Shown: one piece after another, positions 10,817-22,944 of the stretch
Numbering within the stretch: the first letter of the stretch is position 1
Layout: the number at the start of each line of letters is the position of its first letter
Source: Bipolaris cookei
Taxonomy: Eukaryota; Ascomycota; Dothideomycetes; Pleosporales; Pleosporaceae
Length of the DNA stretch: 64,000 nucleotides
Reading direction: 5' to 3'
NCBI GenBank assembly: GCA_002286855.1
Contig: NRSV01000001.1
Coordinates: 651,583 to 715,582, forward strand
Notes under the pieces: model-generated
What the model was told of the DNA's origin: nothing
The model's database searches: none
What the model saw: only the letters and a program-made list of their open reading frames with translations
Position numbers and translations under genes: made by a program

Positions 10817-12035
10817 GTTTGCTGGATCTTTTTCCAAGACAAGGACATCAGGCAGAGAGATAAGAAACGTGGACAATGGCCCAAAAATAATAAAGTCAAC
10901 ATGGCAAATCAAGGTTTGTGACCCAAGGACCTTTGATGGTATTTCTCCGAGGGGAGCCTCTGCCATGTGGGCAGTGATCCATCTTGATGGAGTGTCCCAG
11001 GGATGTCAGATCACTACTGCGAAACGCCTATCAGTCGACAAGAATAAGTTTGTGGTGCTGCAAAGATATGGGACTCCATGCAACTTTGTGTGGGTCTTTG
11101 ATAATGCACCAGGAAATGCACTATTCAGGAAATTTTATGTATGATCACTATAAGACAGATCATAAGATACCGCTATGGATATATTCTAAATACAAATAAT
11201 CGTACCATGATAACCACCCAGCGAAGATACCAAGAGTGGGGGCAAACTTTGGAAATTGCCAAGAAACTCTACTCGCACACACAGTCAGCGGAAAGTCCAA
11301 AACCAGCATCCATCTTCAACTAAGAAAGCATACCAGCAACATAAAACCGAAGTAGGTAGGTAGAGCGGGTAACTGGCCAGTTGCGATCGCCGTTGAGGTC
11401 AGAAATTAATGCAATGGAGTTACAGCCAAGCGAAGTTGCGGCCCGTTCATGTCGTTTTGTGGGTTAAACATTTCCAATCACCAAAACTACGTCTTCCGCT
11501 TGAATTTGCGCGGGGTGATAAGTACCTTAGAAATATATCACTGGCTCAAAAACCCCTTCGGTACGACTTTACCAGTGCATCAGTACCTGCACCCCCGCCA
11601 TGTAGCCAAACGCATTGACTCGGACTTGCAAACTCCACATTCTAAACAACATCCACGTATGGAGATGTTTCATTCTTACGAACCCATGCAATCTTGTTCG
11701 CTATGCAGCATCCGATAAGAGCCCCCTTTCCGTGTGACTGTGAAGTCGTGAGGCAAGTGCCGAAAAAGGACACAAAGATACCAGAGGTGGGGTTGTCGGT
11801 TCGGTACTTCGGCTGTAATCATGTCGGATACAGTTTGTATTGCGTGGCAGGATAATCTGCAGGGAACGGGGTTTCATCGGCATGTGCAAGACTGGAGATA
11901 AATGTCTATTTTTTTTAAATACTTTCGGTGCATTCTGTAAATGATAGGGCGATGGACTGATATCAATGGCACAGTAATTGGCTCCGTACGTTTGTTTCTG
12001 CTTTACCAACCATTCCATGGACTTTGACGTAACAA
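10817..12035. other. Intergenic, divergent promoters
   Basis: About 1.2 kb between the divergent starts of the permease and the rhodopsin-domain gene. Only short open frames are present, none with recognisable domains or signal peptides. I see no clear repeats. Confidence 0.5.
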
Positions 12036-13400
12036 ATGGCTTTCTCAACTGCGTCTCCAGCAGATTATCGTTTCTCTCGCATTACACCCGACGACCATAG
12101 CGCTACGCTGTGGATAATCGCTATTCTATCGCCCATATATGCTACCTTGGTCCTCGGGGTACGTCTGGGATACACTAAATGGAGAGCATACGGCTTTGAT
12201 GATATTATCGTTATCTTGGCACATGTATGAATTTAAGCTCCTCTACTTTTCTTTTGAGGCAACCACAGCTGATTATTATGCAGGTTGTGGGGTTTGGAAT
12301 GTGGGTTGCTTTGCTAACGTCCATTGGACATGGCCTTGGAAAATCATATGATATCCTTGATGTTGTAGATATATCACGAGTGCAGCAGGTTAGTAACAGG
12401 GAGAAAAGCCGAGAGCACGTGCTGAAATTGCCATCAGACCTTCTTTGTTAGCCGAATCCTACTTTATATCGCACTCGTCTTTTCGAAGAGCTCTATTCTT
12501 GTCCTTATCTCAGATGTCTTTGGGCGGATGCCCAATGTCACATACACGGCCAATGTTACTATCGCGTTTCTCGTGATATGGGGCATAATTGGAATGATTT
12601 CAGTTCCGCTTGGGTGTTCAGTCGAGAGAATTATACCAAAGTCCGGAGTCAAACACTGTGTGAATTCTGTAAGCCTTCACAACCCCTCTCTCAAGTATCC
12701 GCTGACGCATTAGATCCCATGGATCCAAGCGCTTACTATCATTGATGTTATCACCGAATTTGTCATTGTTATGATACCACTTTTGGGTCTATACAGTAAT
12801 ACGATGCATATTGAGGACAAGACTATCGTCATGGTGGCCTTTTTCACTCGAATACCGTAAGTCGCCTTCTCGTCCATACATGATATTGTTGAGAAAGCAC
12901 CAACGCCATCTTTTTAGAAATGTCGTTTTTTCTCCCATACATCTGATTACATATTCGAAATTCGTCAATGAGGGCCAGAATGCTATCCAAATCGTCCCGA
13001 CCGTCGTTTGGCAAGCACTCTTCTATGTTACAGCCTCATATCTGCCACCACACCCACACTCAAGGGTTTTGTCCAAGGATTCAAAACTACAGGCTTATCT
13101 TTAGAATATGCTCGAGATCCAGTAACAGGTGAACTTAGTGGGGCGAGAACAAGCTTCGAGCTGAGACTCTTAACGAAGTTGAAGTCAAGCTCAAATGTTT
13201 CACCTAATGAAGCCATGTTACAAGCCCACAGTATATCGATACAAGGCAACTCGAAAGAAAACTCCAGAACGGCCACTCTGGTGTCAAAGGCGAAAGGCGG
13301 GTTACGGTGCTGCTGTGCTGGGAGCTCTTCGATAGCCAGTCGTGAATCTCGTCAAGTGATGATTAAGCAGGAATGGAGGATCTCAGACAGCTATAGATAG
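12036..13400 (+). pseudogene. Rhodopsin-domain (SAT4/PTH11-like) integral membrane protein with a frameshift
   Basis: Exons 12036..12224, 12284..12388, 12438..12668 and 12714..12856 join in frame and encode the usual SAT4-family membrane segments. These include IIAILSPIYATLVLGVRLGY, FGMWVALLTSIGHGLG, FFVSRILLYIALVFSKSSI and ALTIIDVITEFVIVMIPLLG. A fifth exon starts near 12917, after TTTTTAG. At about 13012-13018 the family's last segment continues in another frame: VVWQA in one frame, then TLLCYSLISATTPTLKGF in the next, up to the stop at 13398-13400. One missing base explains it. Without the shift the protein ends early at 13104 with no family-like C-terminus. It is either a recent one-base lesion or a sequencing error. 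Function of such proteins is mostly unknown; PTH11-type members are surface sensors. Confidence 0.8.
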
Positions 13401-13487
13401 TAAAATATAGATCATTACGATAATCTCATAAGAAATAATGAAATACTGTGGAACTCATAAGATGATTAAAAAGATTTTACCTTGGTG

Positions 13488-15607
13488 CTACATCATTATA
13501 ACCTCACTACCAAACGCCCGCTTACCGGACCTTGCTGACGAGGTTGAAATGGCAATCTGATGCCTTTCCAAAAACTTGAACAATATAGGGGACATTCCGC
13601 CAGAATTGAACCACATTTTGAAAGTAGTACCTTGGGAAATGGTCAGAAGCTTCCTGAACAGCTGCAGCAAGCATGTGAGCCATCTGTCCGTACTCCTGCG
13701 GCTTGGATCGTCCAGCAAGTCGATAGCGTCAATGACAATGAAGACGACAGTATGTCCAGTGTTGCAAAAAAGCCATTCCAGAACCTCTATTGCTCGTGGG
13801 AATGTTTTCAAAGTTCCGTCCAACTCATTCCAACAAAAATCTTGGATCAATGTGGCGTTTGACTCAATAACGGGCGGAAGAATTTCGATCAACTGGCGTA
13901 TCAGACTGTACACCAAAGCGACTAGCTCCATCGTCTCACGCGTACGGCCTTTAGGTGGGTCTTTAGCCTCGAGTGAACAGGAATACGAGCACACAGGTAA
14001 AGCCGCTTCTCGGATCACACTCGCATATTGGCCTGCCGCACCCGAGACCTGAGGACTTTCTCCAAAAGGATCTGAACCAGAGGTGTACAGGATCTGGGAA
14101 TCAGTTGCCATCATCCATAATCTTATTCGATCTGCTACTCCCGGATCTGCAATAGCGGTATTGTTTTCGAAAGTCCCCTGTATCACAAGCTTGGTGCGGT
14201 CGAAGTAGTCTTCCAGTCCGGACGAACTTAGAAGTAGGGCATCTCGTGTGAAGTCTGGAGCATAAGAATCTTCAAAGCCTTGATGTATTAGTGCGCACGA
14301 CTCAAATACCTGACCTGATTCGGAGGTGTTGTTATCCTGAGCTCTCTGGATATATCCCACGTCCTCTGGCCAAGCTAGTCGTTTTCGAGCATCTCCCTCG
14401 AGGATCTCAGACATTGCAGCCCCCGTTTCTTGTTTTTTGATCTTATCCAAAATGCCCACGAGGATGTTTTCGAGAGTCTCCTTGTTGGATAGTTCGTCCC
14501 GTCGCTTTTGTTCCAGTTCCTTGTAGAAGCGTTCGTATCGTCGGCCAAGGATATCATGTTGAGCGGCATCCCTTTCAAGAAGCTTGGCCATGAATCTATC
14601 GAGCTTGCCTTCCATCTCTTCATGATAAAGCCTACTGATTTGGGCGTCTGCCTGAGCCCGAAATTCAGCTTCGTCATGGACTAGCTTTGCTAGTTTTTTG
14701 ATTTCTTCGACTTGATCATCGAAAAAGTCGAGGAGGCTTTCATTGAAGCTACCAAGAAGACGTTGGGCAGAACGCTTGGTGTACCATCGGATGACTTCTC
14801 CAAGAAACGCAAAGATCTGGCTGTAAACGCGCCACATGTAGCTTTTCATCGTGTCATTTTCGAAAAGCCATGAGCGTTTCTCTATTGCAGCGACTGCGTC
14901 GTTGATCTCAACCAGTGCCCGAGGTAACGCCTCCATCACCTTGGTGTAGCTTTCAGAGGCCTGCGAAATTGTTAATAGGCGTTCAACGCGTCGATTCCTT
15001 TGTTTACGAACAACGAACCTGAATCACTGTAGCAAGAGCTCCGTAAAAGAGTTTGACATAATCATTGTTTGTTGGCAACATCTTCAAAGCCGTGGAGTGC
15101 GACTTGACGGTGTTGCAGAACGTACGGAAGTGTTTAGTGGCCCGCCGGAATCTGTCCTTCTCTTTCTTTTGTTGTAAGCGATTCATTACATTTTCGACTA
15201 TCGACGCAACATCTTCCCAGGTGTTGATTTTTTCAGGTAACACATCCTGGGGCTGTGCCTTTTGGACTTGGGCACAGAATTCACGCATGGAACGCTCGAG
15301 CGAAACTCTGAGCTGATTCAATTTCGCCAATTCCTGGGGCCTATATGAAATATTTGATAAGCAGTCTAGACAAGTCTCGATGATAATAGGAAATTTCTCA
15401 CCTAGTAGAATTGAGATATTCATTGATCTTCCGAATGCGTTTCTTCTGCTGATTCTCATCGTCTTCAGCCTTCTCCACAAGGGCTTGTTCTAGCTCTGTT
15501 CCACTATCGTTGCGATCCTCATATTCCGCTTTGATGCGCATAGAAAAAACCCGCACAATCTCTCGTGGCACAAACTGCTCTTCCTCGGATGTTTTGAATT
15601 CTGCCAT
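13488..15607 (-). CDS. DUF7708-type STAND-like protein with degenerate P-loop
   Basis: Model: complement(join(13488..14960,15019..15340,15402..15607)), 666 residues, introns of 58 and 61 nt. The middle part (about residues 110-250) has the helical signature of fungal DUF7708 regions: FRTFCNTVKSHSTALKMLP, VKLFYGALATVIQASESY and WRVYSQIFAFLGEVIRWYTK. A long charged coiled coil follows (residues about 250-350). A NACHT-like part then follows, with a Walker B-like VVFIVIDAIDLLDD at about 583-594. Where STAND NTPases of this build carry GxxGxGKS, this protein has GSDPFGES (about 471-478), lacking the lysine. Proteins with this architecture are often linked to fungal non-self recognition. It lies head to head with an AAA ATPase gene. 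Confidence 0.75.
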
Positions 15608-16123
15608 GCTGGCGCTTTGCCTTCCTTGAATCTAGCCTCGAAATCGCATCAGTCTTACAGCCTTATACTTCCCAGACAGTTCTGTAATCAGCCTCATCGC
15701 TACCAAAGCGTGCCTCAAAAGAACGCCTGGGAATACCACCCATCAGAGCGTATATTTGGCATGTGCACATGAACTTCTTGACCGGAAAACCTGGACGTGG
15801 CGAGTGACCATTGGATAGGGTAACGCCCAGCCTTGCGCCGCATGTTGCTCATCACCTTTGCCCACTTGTACCCCGCTTCCGGGTGATCAATTCTGACCTA
15901 TCCCATTACATGCATGGCTTAATAAAATAGTTCGGTCAGGCCGAGCCGTTCTTGAAGTGTGGGGGCCGTTCGATTGGGGCTAAATCTGCAAGGCTATGGA
16001 ACGCCAGCATTGCGTTCTTGGGTTTGCTCATATGTGTTGGGGCTGTCCTCCATATGTTATTTGTTTTTCTGACAACTATCCCTATCCAAAAATATCTTTT
16101 CCTTGCAAGAAGAATTCTGGAAG
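15608..16123. other. Shared divergent promoter region
   Basis: 516 bases separate the start codons of the STAND-like gene (minus) and the AAA ATPase gene (plus). Only promoters and leaders are expected; no gene was recognised. Confidence 0.55.
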
Positions 16124-18835
16124 ATGGACATCATCCCAGGCTCGAGCGAACCGCGCACTTTATTTCGAGATTCAGGAATTGGGATGCCGCCTACAGACAG
16201 GGCCGACATAGATAGCTCAAAAGAGGAAGTTTTCAGTGAACAAAAAGAGATTGAGGTCTGCCCGATCGAAGGCTCCACTAAAGATGATGATGCAGAAAAG
16301 CCTGGTGAGATAATCTACGAGATCCGCTACGAGAATGCGAATGGAGCACATCTGCACAGTCGAACATTACAGAGACGAGCACACGAATATGAACAATCTA
16401 CGTTGACTCAGTCAGCAGTCATGTAAGAAACCCTATCTAAAATTGTTGTATACCATATAAAATGACCCGCATCTATAGGAAAGTTGTCGACGTTAGAAGT
16501 ACATGGCTTGAAGTTGGTGCGTCCGAGTTTTCCGAACAGACGAAGTCAGACCCGAAAGTTACAACAGAAGAAACGGAAAAGTCTCATGATAAGACAAAAG
16601 ATGAGGTGAATGTTAAGCTTCCGCCTTTCGAGTCACGTCGTGGTTCCTACATTGAAATTACATCGCCAGCAGTCTTGGAAGCCCTACGATGCGTGGTCGA
16701 TTATGCCCCCGGGTACGATCTCGGAGCGAGAAAAGTCAAGATCAACTGGCCATACTCACTACTGGTTCATCACGAAGAAGCTCTCGCCAAGTACCAGGAA
16801 AGGTTCGCATCATCAGATTGTACCGGGATCGCTTGCCCAGGTACGTATGCCTATAGACACATTAGCATCGTCAGAAATTTCGTAAAAGTGGCGGTCGGTA
16901 CAGCAGTAAGAGATGAGCGCGAGCGCCATGCAAGAGGTATGGCTACTTTTGACATGCTATGGCTCCTTTTTCCTCCTGGAACCGATGTGTTGTATGATGA
17001 GAATGCCATCGGGGAGTATCAACCACATGTGATAAGATCACAGGAATGCGTTGTTTGGAACGAAACGATCCGCTCTTATATCTTTCAACTTTGGAATATG
17101 GAATATAATGTGCTATCCATCGGTCCATCCGTGGAAACTGCAGCAATTCATCCATTCGCAGGCGAAGTCAAGATCAATTCTTTGGTGGTTTACCCTTTCG
17201 AGTACCGTACTCAGAGCAAAACATGGGGAGAAAAGGAAGCTGCCAGGAAGTTTTTCGAAGAGAGGGGAAAGATATACTTCCAGCTAAGGCGGCCGGGTTG
17301 CTGGAATTTCCGGGGATATACCACTTCGTTTCCCAGGAATCCAGTAAGCTTTTCCAAATCGATACTTTCAATAATTTTAACACGATCTAGATAGAGGGAC
17401 TAGTCATATCGGATGACGACCGCTTTAACGAGCAATTAGATACCCTGCCCGTGATTATAGACGACCCGGAAACCGATTACGGGCAGGTATTTGACAGGCA
17501 CTGCTGCGACAATTGCCGTGAAACTATAAGCTCACAACGCAAGCCGTATAGGTTCAGTGGCTATTCCAACATCAACTTCATCAGTGCATCAGGCATGACA
17601 AATCACCAGTATTTCCTTTGCAGTCACGTTTCACCTGCCTATGTGCTGAAACAACGCCAATGGTGTATGTGCAGTAGTTTCTATACACTTTGTAGACATG
17701 ACTGACTAGTTTATAGACTACCTGAATGTAGCCGGGTTTAGTCCAGTACAATATGACAAGTCTATGATAGACACGCTGGTTCTGAAGGAACCACGCATCA
17801 AACAACTCATTCAAGGTCTCACTCACAAATACCTCGTCGGATTACAAGCAGAAGCAGAGCGTGAAGCAGAATTTGGCCAAAAGGTCGCAACGTCAAAAAC
17901 ACTGGTGTCAAAAAAGCAGTGGTCACCCGATTTTGTCAAAGGCAAAGGCGAGGGGTTGATTTTTCTTTTGCATGGAAAGCCAGGTGTTGGGAAGACTTAC
18001 ACAGCCGGTATAACAAGTCACTACAAACACATCACTTCGCTCGAAAACTAACTTCCTCCCTAGAATGCATTGCTGCAAACGCCGAGCGTCCTCTTCTAAC
18101 CATCACATGTGCCGATATTGGAACAGACCCGCTGAAAATTGAAGAGAAATTGCTGGTATTCTTCAAGTACGCAAAAGCATGGAACGCCATCCTTCTCATC
18201 GATGAAGCCGACATTTTCATGGAGCACCGGCGCGTTCAAGACATCGAGCGCAATAGTCTTGTCGCTTCATTCCTACGCGCAATGGAATACTACCAGGGTA
18301 TCCTCTTTCTCACCACAAACAGAGTAGGCATGTTTGACGAAGCGTTCATATCGAGAATCAACCTGACGATATACTACCCACCATTCTCCGACAAGGCCAG
18401 AGCAGAAGTCTGGGAATCATTTTTCCAGAAATTAGAGCGTGAAAGGGAGGGTGAGATTAGAGTGCACGGCAATACACGTTCATATGTCGAGGAGTGCAAA
18501 GAGCTTAAGGAGCTGCAATGGAATGGGCGCGAGATCAGAAACGGTATGTCGCAGATCTTCTCATCACTCTCTCAACATATATATACTAAAGTTTTCTTGC
18601 CCCAGCCTTCCAGATTGCGGTGTCACTAGCGGAAACCGAAGAGGAAAGAGACACCCGCGGTTGCATTGTTATCATGAAAAAGCACATTGAGGCAACGGTG
18701 GAGATGTCCAGATCCTTCAAGAAGTATCTAAATGATCTGTACCGCAAGGACGAAGATGCAGTTGCTGCATTGAGGGGCAACAGAAATGACCCCAGGCCCA
18801 ATGTGGAAGTTTCGGGTGAAGAGGAGTACCACTAG
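16124..18835 (+). CDS. Fungal AAA+ ATPase with DUF7025-type N-terminal region
   Basis: Model: join(16124..16422,16479..17343,17391..17664,17717..18007,18064..18543,18606..18835), 812 residues, all phases closing. The N-terminal half contains FVKVAVGTAVRDERERHARG, MATFDMLWLLFPPGTDVLYD and FPRNPIEGLVISD; I recall this architecture as DUF7025. The AAA module has Walker A GKPGVGKTYTA near residues 564-574, split by an intron just after. Walker B is AILLIDEADIFMEHR near 617, followed by the sensor segment ILFLTTNRVGMFDEAF. The distal part, WNGREIRNAFQIAVSLAETE, is typical of these fungal BCS1/Cdc48-like ATPases. The function of this group is not established. Its start lies 516 bases from that of the STAND-like gene. 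Confidence 0.88.
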
Positions 18836-19132
18836 ATACGATGAGAGGTTTAGGTATCGTAATGAATTTTTCCGCCCCTGAACCATATGTGATTCGGAAA
18901 ACGTCTTAGAGCAGAAATTCAATGCACCATCTTCCAGAAGAAGCCTCATGTGCACAAAATCTTCATGCACTCATTTTCTACATGATCTGTTCATAGGCAC
19001 TTCCCGTCATGGCGTAGTGTCTTGGCAATAACCTGCACATATTCGCTCTTGCCAGCTCTCTACAACAATACTCTCTTCACATAACATACACCCTCTTCAT
19101 TTGTTCAGATCCAGGAACTACTGAAAACACCA
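18836..19132. other. Intergenic between convergent genes
   Basis: About 300 bases of spacer between two 3' ends; nothing recognised. Confidence 0.5.
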
Positions 19133-19943
19133 CTACACCGACGAGCCCCCATCAATACAAATATTCTGCCCCGTAATACTCCGACTCAGCGCCAACACCC
19201 TCACTTGCTCTGCACAATCCTCCACCGTCGCCAACCTCTTCAACTTCGTATTGTTAATAGCAGCATTCCGCTTCGACTCCGGAAACTTGAGTCCCCACTC
19301 TGTCAACAGCATACCAGGACTAATACTATTGACCCGAATCTTCGGCGCTAAAATAATAGCCAGACTCTTCATGAGGTGAATCTGCGCGGCTTTCGTGACA
19401 GCATAGGGAACGCTGCTTCCGCTGGGCTTGACACCTGCAACACTTGCCGTAGAGATAAATGTGCCTTCTGTTTCTGCCAAGGCATCTTTGGCGGCATATG
19501 CAAGCCACAAGTGCGTCTTGACGTTCATGGTGAAGCACTTGTCCCAGTCTTCGTCGTTGACTTGTTGCTCGATGTCTGTGAAGGTCGTCATGCGAGTCCA
19601 GCCGGCGTTGGAGATTACGACGTCTAGTCGACCCATCTTTTCGAGCGTTTCTTTGACGAGGCTCTGCACAGATGGCTTGGACGACATGTCTGCCTGGACG
19701 AGGTGGAAGCGTGGGTTTGCCTCCGATGAAGTGCCAGGTATGGATGTGAGTTCTTTGATGAGAGATTGCGCGCGGTCTGAATTGGAAGAGTAATTGATAA
19801 CCTGACTCTGTCAGTTCAGATATACCAGTGTGTGAATTGACTATTCAACGTACTATACGGAAGTCTGGCGCCAGTGCGCGGGCTATTTGGGCGCCCAGAC
19901 CCGCTGAGCTTGCTGTGATGAGAGCAACTTTCGTAGCACCCAT
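19133..19943 (-). CDS. Short-chain dehydrogenase/reductase
   Basis: Model: complement(join(19133..19801,19854..19943)), 252 residues, one 52-nt intron. It is a classical SDR of NAD(P)-dependent oxidoreductase type. The cofactor motif is LITASSAGLGAQIARAL near the N-terminus, with A replacing the first glycine of TGxxxGxG. Next come VVISNAGWT, the catalytic STASVAG serine strand, and PYAVTKAAQ (the YxxxK pair). The C-terminal substrate loop is RVNSISPGMLLTEWGLKFPE, and the enzyme ends GQNICIDGGSSV. A TATATATAAAA-like element lies about 50 bases upstream of the ATG. The physiological substrate cannot be inferred. Confidence 0.92.
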
Positions 19944-20410
19944 GATGAATTTTGAATTGTACAATAAGGTGCTTGTACAAGAAACATGTAATTTTATATA
20001 TATAGTTACTGGGGTATGATCTTGCGGCTAGCAAGGCGTGTAGGACGCGGGGTCACTCCGCATTCCGTCATCGGCAATTGGTCGCGGAACCATTCCGTGC
20101 AACTTATGACGGTATGGCAAACTAGATATGAACAAGGGACACGAAATCAAGAAACCAACCCCGAGGAATTTCAACTAGAGTATGCGTAATCGACATACAG
20201 CTTTTCTTTGAAGAAAAGAGCATTGGCTTCATGCGCAAACAGTGATGATTAAGGTCGAGTGAATGATGCGCTACGAAATAACATCTTTACAAAATCTCCT
20301 TGCATGGCCAACAAACACGTGAAAATATAGAAGGATGAATTCAAGAGTAATTTACAAATTTCTAAAATTGAAAGAATACAATTTAAGAATAGAAGTTGTT
20401 TTTCCTCTTA
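19944..20410. other. Intergenic; TATA-rich promoter of the SDR gene
   Basis: 467 bases between the SDR start and the 3' end of the second permease, AT-rich. A TATATATAAAAT-like sequence on the minus strand lies around 19992-20004. No gene is seen. Confidence 0.5.
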
Positions 20411-22164
20411 TCACTTAGTCGTATGCTGATCCACCTCATCATCGGCAGCTTTCGATACTTCAGGTTCCACGCCGTCCTGCTCCTGACTCCTCATAGCTTC
20501 GAGAACCTCGAGTACCATATCTGTTCTTGGCCCCGTAAAGTTCTTGCGTCCGTCCACAAACCATTGGAATGTACTGATGAAAAGGATGATGCCAAATGCG
20601 ACGACACAATAATCTAGACACAGTTAGATAAACACTTATAAGCATATCGAAAAAATACTTACTCATATTTGAAGCTGTGACGGGTAAATCCGGTGGAAAC
20701 AAGAACAACACCGTTGTAACAATGGTGTATGCGACACCAATGATATTTGCCACCCAGCCAAGAGGTTCTGGCAAGGCAAATGGCCTGGAACCCAACATTT
20801 TCCTACCGCGAACAAGATTGATGGCAACGGGTATGGCATAACTCACGCCCAAAGCGACGACGGATGCAGAGATAAGGGCGTTGAAAGCACTGCTGGAGCC
20901 GATCAAGATCAGACCAAAGAGAATAGTCAGGGTAGCGGCTAGAATCAGTGCGTTTAGTGGTTGCCCAAGTCGTGGATGCACCTTTGCGAAGAACTTGGAA
21001 AACGGTAGTCCTCCATCACGAGCAAATGCATAAGTCATGCGACTTGAAGTAGTCATGATGGCGGTTTCTGCGAAGAGAATGCAGACTAACGGGAACATCA
21101 AGAGACAAGTAGCTCCCGCCCGGCTCTTCGTGGCGTTGAAAAGGATTTGCAGGAGTGGGCCGGGTGCTGCTGATATGATAGACGCAGCATCGCCTCCAGA
21201 GACGAAGAGCAAAACCGTAAGGAAGATGAAGCCGGTGAAAGTGCCGATACAGACGCAGTAGATCATGATCTTTGGGCCTTCCACTGAAGCGTTTGGAATC
21301 TCTTCGATCATATGGGCAACGGCGTCGTAACCAGTCAAGCCGAATCCACCCTGGAGCAACCCAAGAAGCCAAGCAATACCATCTGGCCAGCCTGTCTCGT
21401 TGATGAATTCAGTGAAGACGAATTCGGCGGAAGCGAATTCGGGAGAGGCGCAGGCTAGGACGGTGATGCAAATGATTGCGAAACCACCGATAGACCAGAT
21501 AAAAGCGGTCCGGTTGACGTAGGGTAGCAAGCTGTTCATGAAGGCGTTGATGACAAAGGCAATGAGGGTCCAGGCTACGTAGATTAGCCAGACTTGCCAT
21601 GGGTGCAAGCTAAAGTCCGGATGATAAAGGGCGATAAGACCAGAAATGAGTTGCGAAGCGAGGAGCCCCCCGGAAGTAGTCAGGGCAATCCAACCCGACA
21701 CGTTAATCCAGCCAGTGATGAAGGATGTGAGCGGCACCCATTTCTTTGGAGTGATAACGGCAACCCAGTGATATCTTTGCTTGGGTTAGCATAATAAAAG
21801 ATAAGTGCTCGATCGATTCTTACTGTCCACCGGCTGTAGGATATGCGGATAGAAACTCGGCGAGCGACGAAGCTAACGCTAAATTACAGATCCCGGCTGT
21901 GAGAAGACCCCAGATGACGCTTGTTGAGCCACCTGATGGCAAGGCAAGCCCGAGCGACGAAGAGAGGGCAGTCCATGAGTTCAAGATGGCAAAGGCCAGA
22001 CCCAGCATGGATAAGAGACTAAAGTTGCGTTGCAATTCGCCCTTGTGGCCAAGCGCTGTGTAGAAAGGTCAAATCAATGGATATCCTCGAAGCATGACGT
22101 CTGTTCCAGACTTACCTTGCAGCTGAGCCTCATCATCGAGGGTTTCTCGCTCGCTGGGCTTCAT
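20411..22164 (-). CDS. Second APC-superfamily amino acid permease
   Basis: Model: complement(join(20411..20613,20663..21774,21824..22055,22116..22164)), 531 residues, three short introns with closing phases. The N-terminus MKPSERETLDDEAQLQ is cytosolic. Membrane segments begin with RNFSLLSMLGLAFAILNSW and TSVIWGLLTAGICNLALASS. The conserved LAEFLSAYPTAGGQYHWVAV block spans an intron. YDAVAHMIEEIPNASVEGPK and MTYAFARDGGLPFSKFFAKV are typical of fungal GABA/choline/amino-acid permeases. The tail is hydrophilic. It is a member of the same family as the permease at 9-10.8 kb but clearly diverged, so not a recent duplicate. The substrate is unknown. Confidence 0.92.
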
Positions 22165-22944
22165 GGTGTCTGCTCAACCCGCACTGAGGGTGTCAAGAGG
22201 TTGCGTGTTGATAGAGAGCAAAGGACGAAACTATTTAAGAAGAACAATGTCCCTTGAAAGCGGAGATACGGGACGAGTTTCGTCAGCCATGCTGCAAGTG
22301 CCACAACTATCCGAAGTGGGCATGTCTAACAGAGTAGCTAAAGCTTGACGAAGCTTGATAGGGACCCGAACACAGATAGGGTATTATGTGCCAAGTCAAA
22401 AGATGGGGTAATAGCCAATGAGATGCGTTGCCGATTATCTGGTGCTGACCGAACGGCGTTACATCGCTCTGCAGCGTACATTATCCGACACCGGGCTGCA
22501 CTACGGTCATAGCCGTATCATAGTGCCGATAGAGCGTTAAGAGCGTTTGTGCGCCTCGTCAATGTGCATTTGACCTAGCATCGACAAAAAGGTAAAGGCA
22601 ACGCCTATAGGGAGTGTTGAGGTTTCCCGAAGCTTTCGTCCTTTGATCTTAGCGGTCTTGGCACGAACACCCTGCACAACGACTGACAGCCCAGAGCAGG
22701 GTAAACCCGTTGCCCGTGAGTAGCACCATGTTGGTCTCCATCGCTCATGGATCGCCGCACCTCATTCTCCATACAATGATGTTGCGCGTTCTGTTCGCCA
22801 GGAATCCGCAGAGACGGTGTCTTGGCGCGTCCTGAGACTTGCCTTTGGATCGGCACAGGCGTCACGGTTTCAGTTTCCGCATCTCTCTCACTTGGCCAGC
22901 TGAAGACGGTCCAACACTATACCACATACACCACCACTCTGTAG
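22165..22944. other. Intergenic, divergent promoters of permease and phytase
   Basis: 780 bases separate the two start codons. I recognise no gene or repeat. Confidence 0.5.

Noticed and set aside
8957..22164. The two APC permeases as a recent tandem duplication
   Set aside because: Intron positions and sequences differ widely and several unrelated genes lie between.
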